Assembly: GCA_963675135.1 (NCBI GenBank)
Contig: OY776131.1
Span: 40,532,232 to 40,596,231, forward strand
DNA: 64,000 bases
Source of the DNA: Galeopsis tetrahit
Lineage: Eukaryota > Streptophyta > Magnoliopsida > Lamiales > Lamiaceae
Direction of reading: 5' to 3'
Shown here: positions 52,447 through 63,614 of the stretch, piece after piece
Numbering within the stretch: position 1 is the stretch's first letter
How the letters are laid out: each line of letters opens with the position of its first letter
Notes under the pieces: model-generated
What the model was told of the DNA's origin: nothing
The model's input: the letters and a program-made list of their open reading frames with translations, nothing else
The model's database searches: none
Program-made: the position numbers and the translations under genes

Positions 52447-54915
52447 TTAGATAGGTTTAGGTACCCTTTGAGTTTTGGGTCCTGAGAGGTTAGCTGTACC
52501 TTTAGGAACCCAAACTTGCCTAATAACCCTGATTGATTCAAGGTGGCTAAGTTGTCTTCCTTTAGCATCTAAATACACTGTCTTTCCCTTAAATGCCTTT
52601 GGGAAAGCGTGTGTGAATGTGTTAACTCTATAAGTTTCAGGAGAGTTGTCAAGTCTCCTGAACTTTTGAGTTCTTTGTGCAGCTTGAGGGAATCTTTGAG
52701 GAAAGGCTTTCTTATGACCATTACCCTTTGGTATGAAGGGTTTTGGTTGTCTCATTTTATTCTGCCTTTGAGGAAAGTTGTCCCTAGGTCTATTCAGCTG
52801 AGGCTTTCTCAGAAGAGTTGGCCTAGGCTGATTATACCTTGGATACTTCCTCTGAACATTGTTCAGTAGAGTTGCCCTACCATTGGGTCTACTCTGCTGA
52901 CCAATATTCCTCTTGTGTTCAGGAGCTTTGGCCATTTCCTTAGGTTTTGGCCTAATCTCCTGAAGCACTTGAGTAGGCATAACATCCATTTTGCCCTTTC
53001 CTTTGTTCAGTGGCTGAATTATTTCATTTTCAATCTGTGCCACTGACTTAACAAAGATTCTCTTAGTGTTACTCACAGAAGCAACACTAAGACAAGGTGA
53101 AGATTCAAATGGATCAAAACCTAATCCACTTCTTTGAGCCATAGGTCTTTGATAACTCTGAATTTCCTCTATTGCTCTAGAGGATTTCTTCAGAGCAGAC
53201 ATCTTTAATTTCAGGCTCTCTTCACTTGCTTTAAGAATATCATATTCATGTGAGAGGTTTTCAAACTTGGCATTGAGAATTTTAAGTTCAAAATCTTTTC
53301 TCTTCTGAGAGAGAAGTTGATCATCAATCTCCTTTTGTTGGTCAACTATCCTGAGATTTGCTTCCTCAAGCTCTCTCAAGACTTGTTGATACAACTCAGT
53401 AGACTTGACATCAACAACTGTCTCAGAGTTTTTGGCAAGTTCAATAGCCAATCTTTCATTTTCTCTCACACAGTTATCATGAAATTCTTGTAGCATAGTG
53501 AAATCTTCCATTAACTTTCCAAGGGAAAGCTTCAAGTTGATCTCACTATTGTTTTGTGAGATGAATGATGGTGAACTAGAAGTAGAGGATACCTCATCAT
53601 CCTCAAGAGCCATGTTGCAGACATCATCATCATCATCACTGTTGGAGAATAGTCCATCTGAAGAGTTGAAGCTTTCAGCACTATCAGATTCTTCACCAGC
53701 CATCATGGCCTTTCTATTGGTGAACTTTCTGTCTCTTTTGGCCTGCCTCTCTCTTCTCTCCTTAGAGCTTAATTCAGGGCAATCATACTGGAAGTGCCCT
53801 TTCTTTTTACAGTTATAGCACAGATCTTCATCATCTTCTTTCTTTGATTCTTCTCTTCTTTTTGATGATGAAGGTTCAGCTCTACTTGACCTTCTCCTAT
53901 CAGAGTACTTGTCCTCTGATATTTTCTCTTCAGGCTTTTTGACTTCAGCCTGTGCTTCAGGAGAGTTGTATCTCCTGAATTTGTTGTCCTGGTAGAACTT
54001 CTTGTATCTACCAAACCTTGAGTTTAACTTTTCAAACCTTCTAGCCATCAAGGCTAGTTCTTCCTTCATCTCAGTCTTTGAGACTGACTTTGATGATCTT
54101 GGAGTGGACTGCATCTCTGGTTCAGCAGTTTTGGCTTTGAATGCCACTCCCTTGGTAGTATTTGAAGGTTCCTCAATAGGCTTTCTTCTATTGAGGTCGA
54201 ACTCATAGGCTTTGAGTTCAGAGAAGATTTGTTGCATGGGCATGGTGGAAAGATCTTTGGTGTTTTGCATCATTACAGCATAGACATCCCACTTCTGAGT
54301 GAGACTTCTCAAGATCTTCAATCCAACTTCTCTCTTGGTGTAGACCTTGCCCAGTGAGTTGATTTCATTCATCACATCAGTGAATCTACCAGCAAATTTA
54401 TCAATGGACTCCTCAGACTCCATTGCAAACTGTTCAAATTTCTGCACAGCAACTTGGAGTTTATTCTCCTTGATCTTTTCAGTACCCTCACACATTTCTG
54501 CAAGAGTATCCCAAATTTCTTTGGCTGTTGTGCAGTGGTAGACTCTACCCATAATTGCATCTGGAATTGTTTGGTAGAGGGTGTTCATGGCAAGATAATT
54601 CAAGTTATCTTTCCTCTTCTCATCAGTGGTAAAGTCATCTTCATCTTTTGGGAGCACCTCTCTTGAGTCTGCCTTTTGAGCCTCAGTGACTTTGGGATTG
54701 ACAAATGTGAACACAAAAGGACCTCTTGTGATCACTCTCAGCATGTCAGTGTGTAGAGATGCAAGATGAGCCCTCATCCTGATTTTCCAGAAATCATAAT
54801 TATCAATTGAGAACATGGGCAGTTTGTGATGTGAAATGTGGTTGACTGGATTTGTGGACATGTTGTCCAATCCTTGGACAGCAGGAGGTGGAACAGCAGC
54901 ATTGTTGTTGGCCAT
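52447..54915 (-). CDS. Copia Gag (822 aa) of the third element
   Basis: The minus-strand frame from ATG at 54915 (MANNNAAVPPPAVQG) encodes a large Gag. It has FSIDNYDFWKIRMRAHLASL near residue 35 and the UBN2 core through IWDTLAEMCEGTEKIKENKL, then a CCHC knuckle CYNCKKKGHFQYDC (about residue 367) for RNA binding. A serine/acidic patch and a coiled-coil-like region (about 470-590) follow, then a basic, proline- and arginine-rich C-terminus. It ends at TAA (52447-52449); without that codon the frame would run into protease. Intact length suggests it could still be expressed from the LTR. Confidence 0.85.
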   Translation of the reverse strand: MANNNAAVPPPAVQGLDNMSTNPVNHISHHKLPMFSIDNYDFWKIRMRAHLASLHTDMLRVITRGPFVFTFVNPKVTEAQKADSREVLPKDEDDFTTDEKRKDNLNYLAMNTLYQTIPDAIMGRVYHCTTAKEIWDTLAEMCEGTEKIKENKLQVAVQKFEQFAMESEESIDKFAGRFTDVMNEINSLGKVYTKREVGLKILRSLTQKWDVYAVMMQNTKDLSTMPMQQIFSELKAYEFDLNRRKPIEEPSNTTKGVAFKAKTAEPEMQSTPRSSKSVSKTEMKEELALMARRFEKLNSRFGRYKKFYQDNKFRRYNSPEAQAEVKKPEEKISEDKYSDRRRSSRAEPSSSKRREESKKEDDEDLCYNCKKKGHFQYDCPELSSKERRERQAKRDRKFTNRKAMMAGEESDSAESFNSSDGLFSNSDDDDDVCNMALEDDEVSSTSSSPSFISQNNSEINLKLSLGKLMEDFTMLQEFHDNCVRENERLAIELAKNSETVVDVKSTELYQQVLRELEEANLRIVDQQKEIDDQLLSQKRKDFELKILNAKFENLSHEYDILKASEESLKLKMSALKKSSRAIEEIQSYQRPMAQRSGLGFDPFESSPCLSVASVSNTKRIFVKSVAQIENEIIQPLNKGKGKMDVMPTQVLQEIRPKPKEMAKAPEHKRNIGQQSRPNGRATLLNNVQRKYPRYNQPRPTLLRKPQLNRPRDNFPQRQNKMRQPKPFIPKGNGHKKAFPQRFPQAAQRTQKFRRLDNSPETYRVNTFTHAFPKAFKGKTVYLDAKGRQLSHLESIRVIRQVWVPKGTANLSGPKTQRVPKPI

Positions 54916-55041
54916 AACTCAAGAACAAACAGTCAGTCAATATACAATTAGGATTTCAGAAAGATCAGTTCAGTGCCCACACTAAATATGTGATTTTGAA
55001 AACCAAGATGGCTTTTCAGAAGCAGTAGTCTTTGAACCCCT

Positions 55042-55053
55042 GCTCTGATACCA
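55042..55053 (-). other. Primer-binding site, initiator tRNA-Met
   Basis: TGGTATCAGAGC on the minus strand, two bases after the LTR end. Confidence 0.88.
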
Positions 55054-55055
55054 CT

Positions 55056-56697
55056 TGTTGGTCCTGAAAGGAGTATATAACAAGTGTATGGGGGGGGGGA
55101 TACACTTGTATTCAAATTCTTTTCTAACTTGATCAAACCAGAGCTCAGCAAAGTTGTCTTGGACAACTCTGCTGAAGATGATTAACTCTTCTAAGATAAT
55201 CAAACTACTAAGTACTATTGAGTACTTAGTTGAATAACTATCTAGGAGAGTTATATGTGCGGAATAGTGGTTGGCCCTTTTAGTTTAAACTCCTTTAGAT
55301 TCTGAAATCACTTGGTCAATTCAATACAGTCCAGTTTCAGGGAACTTGTCCAAATCAGTTTTGCACAGTCTTTGAATGTTTATCCTTTGAAAGATCAGTT
55401 TTGTGTGCAGTGTTGAGTGTATGAAAGTACTTGAAAGTAAATCAACACAAGAGTTTATAGTGGTTCAGAGACTCAAGCTCCTACATCCACTTTCCCTGAT
55501 TTAACAGGATAATTCATTCACTCTTGGAATTAACTTGTTTTATAGTGCCAAGGTGCACTTGATCAAGAACACCACTCTTGGTGAATTGATCCCTAGGATG
55601 TCTAGAGTCCTAGTACCCTCTTCTCAACTCAGAACTGAACTGTTCTTCTCTCAACAGTCAGCTCCTACCACTTCTACTACTACAACCTTCTCACTTTCAC
55701 TCTTGAAAGATATGAGGATTGAAGTAAGGTTCCAACTAATGAGATATCCTTTACAATGAAGATCAGTGTATAAGGATAGGATATCTCTCTAAGCTTGTGT
55801 ATGGATATACAATGTAGTACAGCTTAGATGAAGTGTTTGAAGACTAAGATAGTCTTTGAAAGCTTTGAAAGCACTCTAGCTTGTAAGAACTTAAGGTTGG
55901 ATGTGCTTGGTTGAGGTTGAAGTTGGATGCTTTCAAATGGTCTTCACACTTCTGTATTTATAGACAAATGAAGGATTTGCCCGTTGGAGAGGCAGCCTCC
56001 AATGTCCATAAATGTCTTCTTTTAGTTCTTCAACTTTGAAGACAGAATCTTGATAGTGACATGTCCTCATTTGGGAAATAAACGGCTGTAAGAGCTTTGT
56101 CTTCATTCTGTAGCACTCTTCCCAATATCTGACATTCAGATTCTCTTGTAAGAATGTGGACATGTCTTCTGAAGGTTGTTCCAATGATAGGACAACATTC
56201 CTCATCATTTGGACAACTCTCCTTATCACTATCAGCAGTCTTGCTTATCAGCAAGATTGTCTTGCTCTTCTTCAGATGACTTGGCTCTTTCCCTTTTATT
56301 TCTCTTGAAGGTGATCTTAGCTTGTTTTTTTGAAGATCTTTAGGGAGTGTTTGTCTTCAGCATAGTTGACCTCAACTTTCAGAGCACTTGATCTTGACTT
56401 CCTCTACTGAGACAACTCCTCTGGACAACTCTCCTGATCAGTATAGTTAGTCTCAAAAGACTTAGTGTTGTATCCAGAGTTTGAGCCTTGAGGGGACTTG
56501 ATTTAAATAAACTTCTAAGCATGTGTTCCCCCTCAATTTGTGCATCTAATCATCTAAGAGCTACCTAACATATTAGCTCCTCATCTAACCTTTATACTGT
56601 ATGTTCTAACATTTCTAGAACATATTCAATCATGACTTAGGCATGTCTCAGGGGGTTTTGGTATTCAATCAAAACATAACTCATTTTATTCCCAACA
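55056..56697 (-). repeat. Complete 5' LTR of the third Copia (1,642 bp)
   Basis: Minus-strand ends TGTTGG...CCAACA. It includes a 9-base G run at about 55090-55098. The short frames inside it have no protein similarity. Confidence 0.8.
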
Positions 56698-58134
56698 AAT
56701 ATTGTTAAAATTAATTTGTTAGTTTGAAAATAATAAAAATATAAATTTATATGTTTAAAAGGTATCACAAATTACCTCCTCCTTATCATGGAGAATTTCA
56801 AAAATTATTTTTAAAATGGAGATTTTTCAAATATTTTTCAAATTCTCTAAAAACCTCCACAATACTTTATACATACTTACAGTAAATTTATTTTTCTCAA
56901 CAACTCTAATTTATAAAAAACAAAAAAAAAAATCAATCTTACAATTAATATTGATAAACTTATATTCATTTAAAGTGTATATTTATTAGAGAGGGTGTCT
57001 ACAAAATACTAATCATTTAATATTTCACTTGGTTGCAATGTATATTTTTTTTATGTGTACCTATTTATAAATAAATTTAAAAATTAGTACAATAATTTGA
57101 TATATATTAAATATGTAAAAAAATATTAATAATAAATCAAAAATAAATACCACCGACATCATTAATAAAGAGGGAATAAAAATTTTAAATGCTAATATGA
57201 ATATAGAATTTGAAAATTTTACACTCTATTTCAATCTCTCTTCTTTAAATTATTTGATTATAAGTTGATATTCAAGTTTAATATTATCCCCAACAACAAT
57301 TAAGGAGTGACTATATCAAGGGAGGTTGAGTAAAATTGGTGGTGTAAAATCATTTGAATATATCTAGAAAAAAAATTAAAGGTTTCCATTATCTTTGATA
57401 GAATCAAGCGTGAATTGATAAAAAAAGTATAATTAAGTTTATTACGCACTAATATAATATAAAATAAAATAATTTATAATTCAAATCATATATACATAAA
57501 AAAAAATTGAATGAGTGAATGTTACTCCTTCCTATTCCTATGAGATCAAATTGAAAAAATAAAATGGAAGTAAAACTAAAAACATAATAAAATTGAAAGA
57601 AAAAATGAAAGCAAAAAAATATTAAACAGAAAAAGAATGAGAAAAAATTACAGAAAAGAAAAATGAAGAAATCGCTAACAGAAACATCATTGATTGAAAT
57701 TGAGCGAAAATACGCTAATTTAATTAAATACAATAACAAATAGATAAAACAGCAAGTTTATTTTTTGATTTATTCTTTGTTAATGTTATATAAATATAAA
57801 GATTGTGATAAATCAAAAGTTTTGAAATTGATCAAAGCTTCTCACATTCCATTTTGAATCAGTCAATCTTTATAAAATCACCTAAAAATTTAATAAAAGA
57901 GAAATAGTAAGAGAACAAACATAAAAATAATATAAAATAAAATAATTCAAATTAAACAAAACTCTTTTTAAAATTATTTATCATGCAAAAATCTAATAAA
58001 AAATAAAACGTAAAAGAAGATACAGAAAAATAAAATAATTCAAATTAAACAAACATATTTATAAAATTATATATTTATGGAAAATCACCTGAAAATTTAA
58101 TAAAAGGAAAAAAATTAAACATACCCCTCTTTAA
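55279..58134. repeat. 2.86 kb direct duplication, right copy
   Basis: Counterpart of 46274-49128. Includes 1,419 bp of LTR plus 1,437 bp of DNA right of the element. Confidence 0.9.
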
Positions 58135-60270
58135 AAACTATGCACCACATAAAAATTTAATAAAAGAGGAAAAATAAAAATCATTAACCATAAAAAAAAT
58201 CATTTGAAAATTAAAATTTAATGAAAGAAGAAAAATAAAAGAAGAAAAGTTGCGAAGATCTATTTTTTAAATTATTTATCACTGAAAATCATCTAAAAAT
58301 TTAATAAAAAAAAAAAGTAAGAGAAAATACATAAAAATAATATAAAGTAAAATAATTCAAATTAAACAAACCTATTTATAAAATTATTTCCACTTAAAAA
58401 TTTAATAAAAGAGAAAAAGTAAAAATTATTAACCTTAAAAAAATCAAAAAATTTAAATTTAACGAAAGAAGAAAAATAAAAGAAGAAAATTTGCTTTTAT
58501 GTACCAAGACCTATTTTTAAAATTATTTATCTCTGAAAAATCACCTGAAAATTTAATAAAAAGGGAAAAATCAAACATACCTCTTTATAAAAATCATTCA
58601 CCACCTCCGAAAAATCACCTAAAATTTTAAATTTAACGAAAGAGAAAAAATAAAAGAATTATAATTCAAATCATATATACCTCTTTTTAAAATCATTCAC
58701 TTTTTGGAAGATTGCCGATCTTTGAATGAGTGAATGTTACTCCTTCTTATTTTCAGATAAAATTGAAAAAAAAAATGAAAGCAAAAAATTATTAAATAGA
58801 AAAAACATAATAAAAATGAAAGAAAAAGTGAAAGCAAAAAAAAATTATTAAATAAAAAAAGAATGAGAAAAAATTGTAGAAAAAAAAAATGAAAGCAAGA
58901 GAATGATCTTTCTATGAGATGAACATAAACCTCTTCAATTTCACTTTTTCAAGCGAAAATAGAAAAATGTATATTAAAAAAAATAAACCGACCAAATTAA
59001 TATACGAAATACAACACAAATAATATGCCATGAGTGGAAATAGTGAAAATTGACGCTAATTTAATTAAATACAACAAATTTATTCTTTGTTAATGTTACT
59101 CCATAAAGATAAAGATGGTGATAAATTGATCAAACTTCTCACATCCCATTAATCCATCTTTATAAAATCACATAAAAATTTAATAAAAGAGAAATAGTAA
59201 TAGAAAAATCACATAAGTTTTGAAATTGATCAAACTTCTCACATCCCATTAATCCATCTTTATAAAATCACATAAAAATTTAATAAAAGAGAAATAGTAA
59301 GAGAAAATACATAAAAATAATATAAAATATAACCATAAAAAAAGCCACAGAAATACACTCACATGAGTGAAACTAATTATTATACAATTTACAAATAATG
59401 TAATTGCTGAAAGAAACTTTGAAGTTTTTTTTATAGTGAAAGAGGGAGAGATAGAGAGTGGTCGAAGATAAAATAATGACGTGAGAGTGATCGGATATAA
59501 AAAGGATCTGAGATTTAGCTGTTGAGATAATCATGGTTATCCAAAATTTTAAAATAGGAGAATTGATTTTTTTTTTATTTTAATAAGAATGCAGAATACC
59601 GGAATAAGGAGAGAAATTTGGAGTAAAAAAATAAATTTAAAAATAATTATGATTTCAAATTTAAAAATAAATATTATGAGTAGATAATATTTAAATTATT
59701 TTTTTGAGATTAAAATTATAAAAATGGATTTGAGAATTTTGGTGAAAAGAGATTGTGATAGAGTGATAAAATTGTGATACGTGTGGCATTAGTATTAAGA
59801 TAAGATAAGATATATTTGAAATTGGAAAATTTGACAAATTAGAAGAATTAATTTTTTTTAATAAAAATGCTTGACAATGAGATTTTGAAATGGAAGAATT
59901 TAAAGGGGGAGAGAGATTAAAAATAAAAATTATAATTTAAAATTTGGAATTATAATTTTGAGATTAAAAGAGAAAAAATAATTTTTTTAATCAGAATGCC
60001 TGAGAATGCAGGGATTTTGAAATATACGATTTTGGTGAAGAGAGAGACTGTGTAGAGCGATAAAATTGTGACACGTGTCACATTATATTCTCACAAATAT
60101 AGAGTATTAAGATTATAAAAATACTCTTTAAATCTCAAAATGTAGAAATAAAAGTAATAAGTAACAAATTTATCAAATGTTTCAAAAAAAAAAAAATCAA
60201 TTGTTTTTTTAACTATTACAAAGAAAAATATAATAGTATTACTAAACTTTTTTACTTTATTTGAAAATCA
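58135..60270. repeat. AT-rich degenerate repeat tract
   Basis: Words such as AATTTAATAAAAGAG, AATAATTCAAATTAAACAAA and TATTTATAAAATTATTT recur many times at irregular spacing; the unit also occurs in 48840-49120. Toward 59700-60090 another pair of blocks shares GATAAAATTGTGA(C/T)ACGTG. No gene seen. Confidence 0.65.
59110..59310. repeat. Tandem duplication, about 100 bp
   Basis: ATTGATCAAACTTCTCACAT, CCCATTAATCCATC and TAATAAAAGAGAAATAGTAA appear at about 59125 and again at about 59227, nearly unchanged. Confidence 0.85.
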
Positions 60271-60282
60271 CATATTATATGA

Positions 60283-60317
<35 letters not shown>
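60283..60317. repeat. (AT)n(GT)n microsatellite
   Basis: About nine AT units followed by about eight GT units. Confidence 0.9.
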
Positions 60318-60436
60318 GAGTTAAACGATTTGAACCAAGCTTTAATAAGTCGAGTCGTAGGCTCCTATCAGATAATCTTGTCCATTCTCACCCCTAAATA
60401 CAAATTTGGAACCTGTTTTATTGTTGGGTTGGTCTG

Positions 60437-60664
60437 CTATGGACTCGAGTGCATGTTATGCACCCTAGTCCATGTTGCACTTTTCAGTTTTACTGACTTA
60501 CACTTTTGGGTAAATGGTGTTGCACTTTTCAATTATTAAACTGTATAATAATATTTTTAGTAATAATTGAAAAGTGTAACACCATCTATTAAAAACTGTA
60601 AGTCATTAAAACTGAAAAGTGCAACATGGACTAGGGTACATAACATGCACTCAAGTGCATACTA
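60437..60664. repeat. Long inverted repeat (about 100-bp arms)
   Basis: Arms 60437-60538 and 60561-60664 are near complements (GTGCATGTTATGCACCCTAG, TCCATGTTGCACTTTTCAGT, GCACTTTTCAATTATTA) around a 22-base loop. Probably a foldback MITE; a transcript would form a long hairpin. Confidence 0.85.
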
Positions 60665-60976
60665 GATTTTACCTTTATTGTTAGCCTCCTACACGACTTT
60701 TACGCGATTTAAAAAAAAAAAAAATCCGTTTAACTTGGTATGAATAGCAAAAGATCCACGAATATGTGAAATATTTCAGATAATTAGTGTTGAAAGCTCA
60801 TATGCTTCGTGGCTTCGTGTTCCATCTTTTTATTTAAAATGGAACAAAATACCACTATCTAAAAAAGCAAAGTCGACAAAGTCACTCAAGCGTGGCATTT
60901 TTTGAAATTTTATTTTATTTGTCTTAAAATATAAGTTCTTTTCTTTTTTACAGTGTATAAAATATTTAAAATACTA

Positions 60977-61258
60977 CTCCCTCCGTTTTAGGATTACTTT
61001 ACATAGGTAGATGAACACACATATTATAAAAATGTAATAATGAGTGAAGTTTTAAGAGGTAATTTTATGTACAGTATAAAATAAAAAAAATGAGTTGACT
61101 TTTTATGTATGTGTAAAAAAAAAAGTATTGACATTTGTTCTAAAATTGAGTATATTGTTAGGATTGAGTTTTTAAAGGATTTTTCATTTTAAAGGTGTAA
61201 AGTTATTGTGGTACGTTTCGAAAAAGAAAGTGTGAAAGTAATTGTGGAATGGAGGGAG
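60977..61258. mobile_element. Stowaway MITE, 282 bp
   Basis: Ends CTCCCTCCGTTTTAGG and CTCCCTCCATTCCAC (complement), the Stowaway signature, with TA on both sides. Non-coding. Confidence 0.85.
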
Positions 61259-61338
61259 TACAAGTAATAAATTATTATTATAATAATATTTAATAAATAA
61301 GAGTATATTAAAAGAAATTATAAGTAAAATTTATAAAT

Positions 61339-62303
61339 GGGAAAATATCAATTTTGGTCACTCAATTTTACCTCTTTTCATATTTGGTCACTCACATTTA
61401 GTCACTCACATTTAGTCACTATCAAAATTGGTCACACAGTTATTATTTTCTATCAAAATTGATCACTCTGTTGGTCAATCTGTCATTGACTAACGGAGAA
61501 AGAGTTTTAAGCCGTGAAATTTTTCAAAACGCAAAAATATTTATAATAGGTCAGAAGGAATTCTGATGCATCTTCAATTCCAGTGGTTTATTTTTTATTT
61601 TATAGATAATTAGGAAATGAGAAACAGGAGATATAAATTTATTTCAATTAATTTCAAATGTTTTCATAATTGAAAAACAGAGTACAATTGTTCAAAAAAA
61701 ACCAGAGTACAAAGTTTCATTCTATCTCTTGAATTTCTCATTTCCTGTAAAATAAAAAGTAAATCAACAACAAATGAATTCATAATTGAGTTTAAGTATC
61801 AACAAGTTGATTGAATCACGTTCTAGAAAGTAAACCAACAACAAATGAATCCAGCAAGTTGATTGAATTTTGATGTATGAGAATTCTTTCTGATCAATGA
61901 TAAATATAAAGAAAATTCCTTCTAAAAGATGCATGAGAATCCCTTTTGACCTATCGGATAAATATAATGAGAATTACTTCTGATCTATAAGATAAATATA
62001 ATAAAATAATTTTGTCATAAAAAAACTTAAAACTTAAATTGAAATAAGAAATAATGTATAATTTTTGTGATTGACTAAGATTCTTCAATATAGCATCAGA
62101 AGTTTTTAACGTTTTGAAAATTTTGAGCTCAAAACTCTTTCTCCGTTAGTCAATGTTCTCCGTTAGTCAATGACAGATTGACTAACGGAATTATCATTTT
62201 TGATAGAATATAATAAGTGAGTGACTAATTTTGATAGTGACTAAATGTGGGTGACCAAATATGAAAAGAGGTAAAACTGGGTGACCAAAATTGATATTTT
62301 CCC
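61339..62303. mobile_element. Mutator-like MITE with about 200-bp inverted ends
   Basis: GGGAAAATATCAATTTTGGT begins both ends, and similarity between arms continues for about 200 bp (CATATTTGGTCAC, CTGTCATTGACTAACGGAG). The 9-bp flanks TTTATAAAT and TTTAGAAAT differ at one base, fitting a Mutator target duplication. The left arm has a 14-bp internal duplication (CACATTTAGTCACT). Interior non-coding. Confidence 0.8.
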
Positions 62304-63540
62304 TTTAGAAATTTAAATATAATAAATAATATTTAATTAATTTAAAAAATGAAAAAAAGGTCACCCTTCATTCACGACTTCATTATACATCATGAATTGT
62401 TTTTAAATTGTAATCTTACAGCTAGCACTGAAAAATAGTCATGATTGATTTAAGTGCAAGCACGTTTCAATATTCCCTCGTAAACACAAATATATTTAAC
62501 TACCCATACATCCGCGTAAAACGCCGGGCAATTTATTAAATGGCGATTTTAAATATTGGACTATTGGAGTACTTTATATGTCCAAAATTAATAAAAATGT
62601 TTTATTTTAACACATGTTTAAAAAATATTAATTGTTTATATATAAAATAGAATGTATAGACTATAGTCCCGTTTTCAGCTCCGTACCAAATTAATATAGA
62701 AATAAATTAATTATTAATAAATAAAATAAAATAAAATTTGAATTAATATAGTCCCTTTTCATTCTCATAATATTCATATATTTAAATAAAATGTTTATAA
62801 TCACTAATTTTACGATTTCAACGCATAAATTAAATACCCATAAATAATGGGATAAAGTGTTGTTGGAAATGGGTCGATTAGCCACGGTAAAAAAAAAAAA
62901 TCTAATTTGTGACGGTCAATTTTTGCTGCTAATTAGCTTGAAATGTTGTTGTTTGGTATTGGATAAAAAAACGTCTCTAATACCATCACTATTTACAGCG
63001 TTTTTTCATCGCTAATTTCTTTGACTTAATCAATTTAATCAGATCTATCGCTAAATTACCGTCGGTATAATTTGCGCTTTTTGTAGTGGGAGTTGATGTA
63101 AAATGTAAGACATATTTGGACATTGATAACATTAATTTGAAATATATAAAAGTTTAAAAAAAAAAAAAAAAAAAAACAATATCATTAGTACACTAGAAAT
63201 TAGTTGACAAAAGAAAATTGAGCTGAATATATTCCAAATTTCCAATGAATGTCGACTCGAAAAACCTCACAAAAGTCGCAATTAATTTTTGCAATACGAG
63301 TAATATATCCCTAGCTAATAGTACTCGATCGATCCATTTACATACATTACATGTTACAGACTCTTTATTCTCAACATACTCTTGTACGTGCTCTAAATCT
63401 TTTGTAATTTAATATTTGAAAGGTGATCATATAGCTATTGAGAAAATTGTCCGAAGTCACATAATTAAATTAAGCGGGGAATATATTAATTATTATAAAT
63501 TGTAAGTTAGTCTTGATTAGACTTACTACTGTATACTCCT
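62304..63540. other. AT-rich upstream region of the lectin gene
   Basis: Contains the end of the paralogous segment, a hairpin near 62511-62527, a probable CACTA terminus and poly(A) runs. No gene seen. Confidence 0.45.
62880..63088. mobile_element. Probable CACTA transposon end
   Basis: The right edge reads TTTTTGTAGTG (63078-63088), complement of CACTACAAAAA, the typical CACTA terminus. Subterminal words related to ATTAGCGA/TCGCTAAT recur at 63015-63060. The opposite end was not found, so this is a fragment or an internal-deletion relic. Confidence 0.45.
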
Positions 63541-63550
63541 ATATTATTAT

Positions 63551-63558
63551 TATAAATA
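63551..63558 (+). promoter_or_regulatory. TATA box of the lectin gene
   Basis: TATAAATA, 64 bp upstream of the ATG; the leader AAGCAAAATTAAAGCAGC is shared with the truncated copy at 37991. Confidence 0.65.
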
Positions 63559-63614
63559 GAGCTAGGGAGGTAATATATACTCCACAACCAAAGCAAAATT
63601 AAAGCAGCTTAGCC

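Larger units (their letters stand above)
49129..56697 (-). mobile_element. Third Ty1/Copia (Sirevirus-like), internally deleted
   Basis: Minus-strand order: LTR (56697-55056), primer site, gag, protease-integrase, then a deletion that removes RT, RNase H and the front of an accessory ORF, then the remaining accessory ORF and a short tail to 49129, where unrelated DNA begins. No proper 3' LTR is attached. The element cannot replicate by itself. Confidence 0.8.
60780..62508. repeat. Segment paralogous to 42830-43063, expanded by MITEs
   Basis: Shares ordered blocks with 42830-43063. The extra length is due to the elements at 60977-61258 and 61339-62303 and short sequence between them. Confidence 0.65.

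Noticed and set aside
62500..62530. Possible further Helitron 3' terminus (hairpin CCGCGTAAAACGCCGGG)
   Set aside because: The putative terminal bases CTACCCATA also occur at 43056-43064 without the hairpin, so they belong to the host segment; no CTRR end follows the hairpin.
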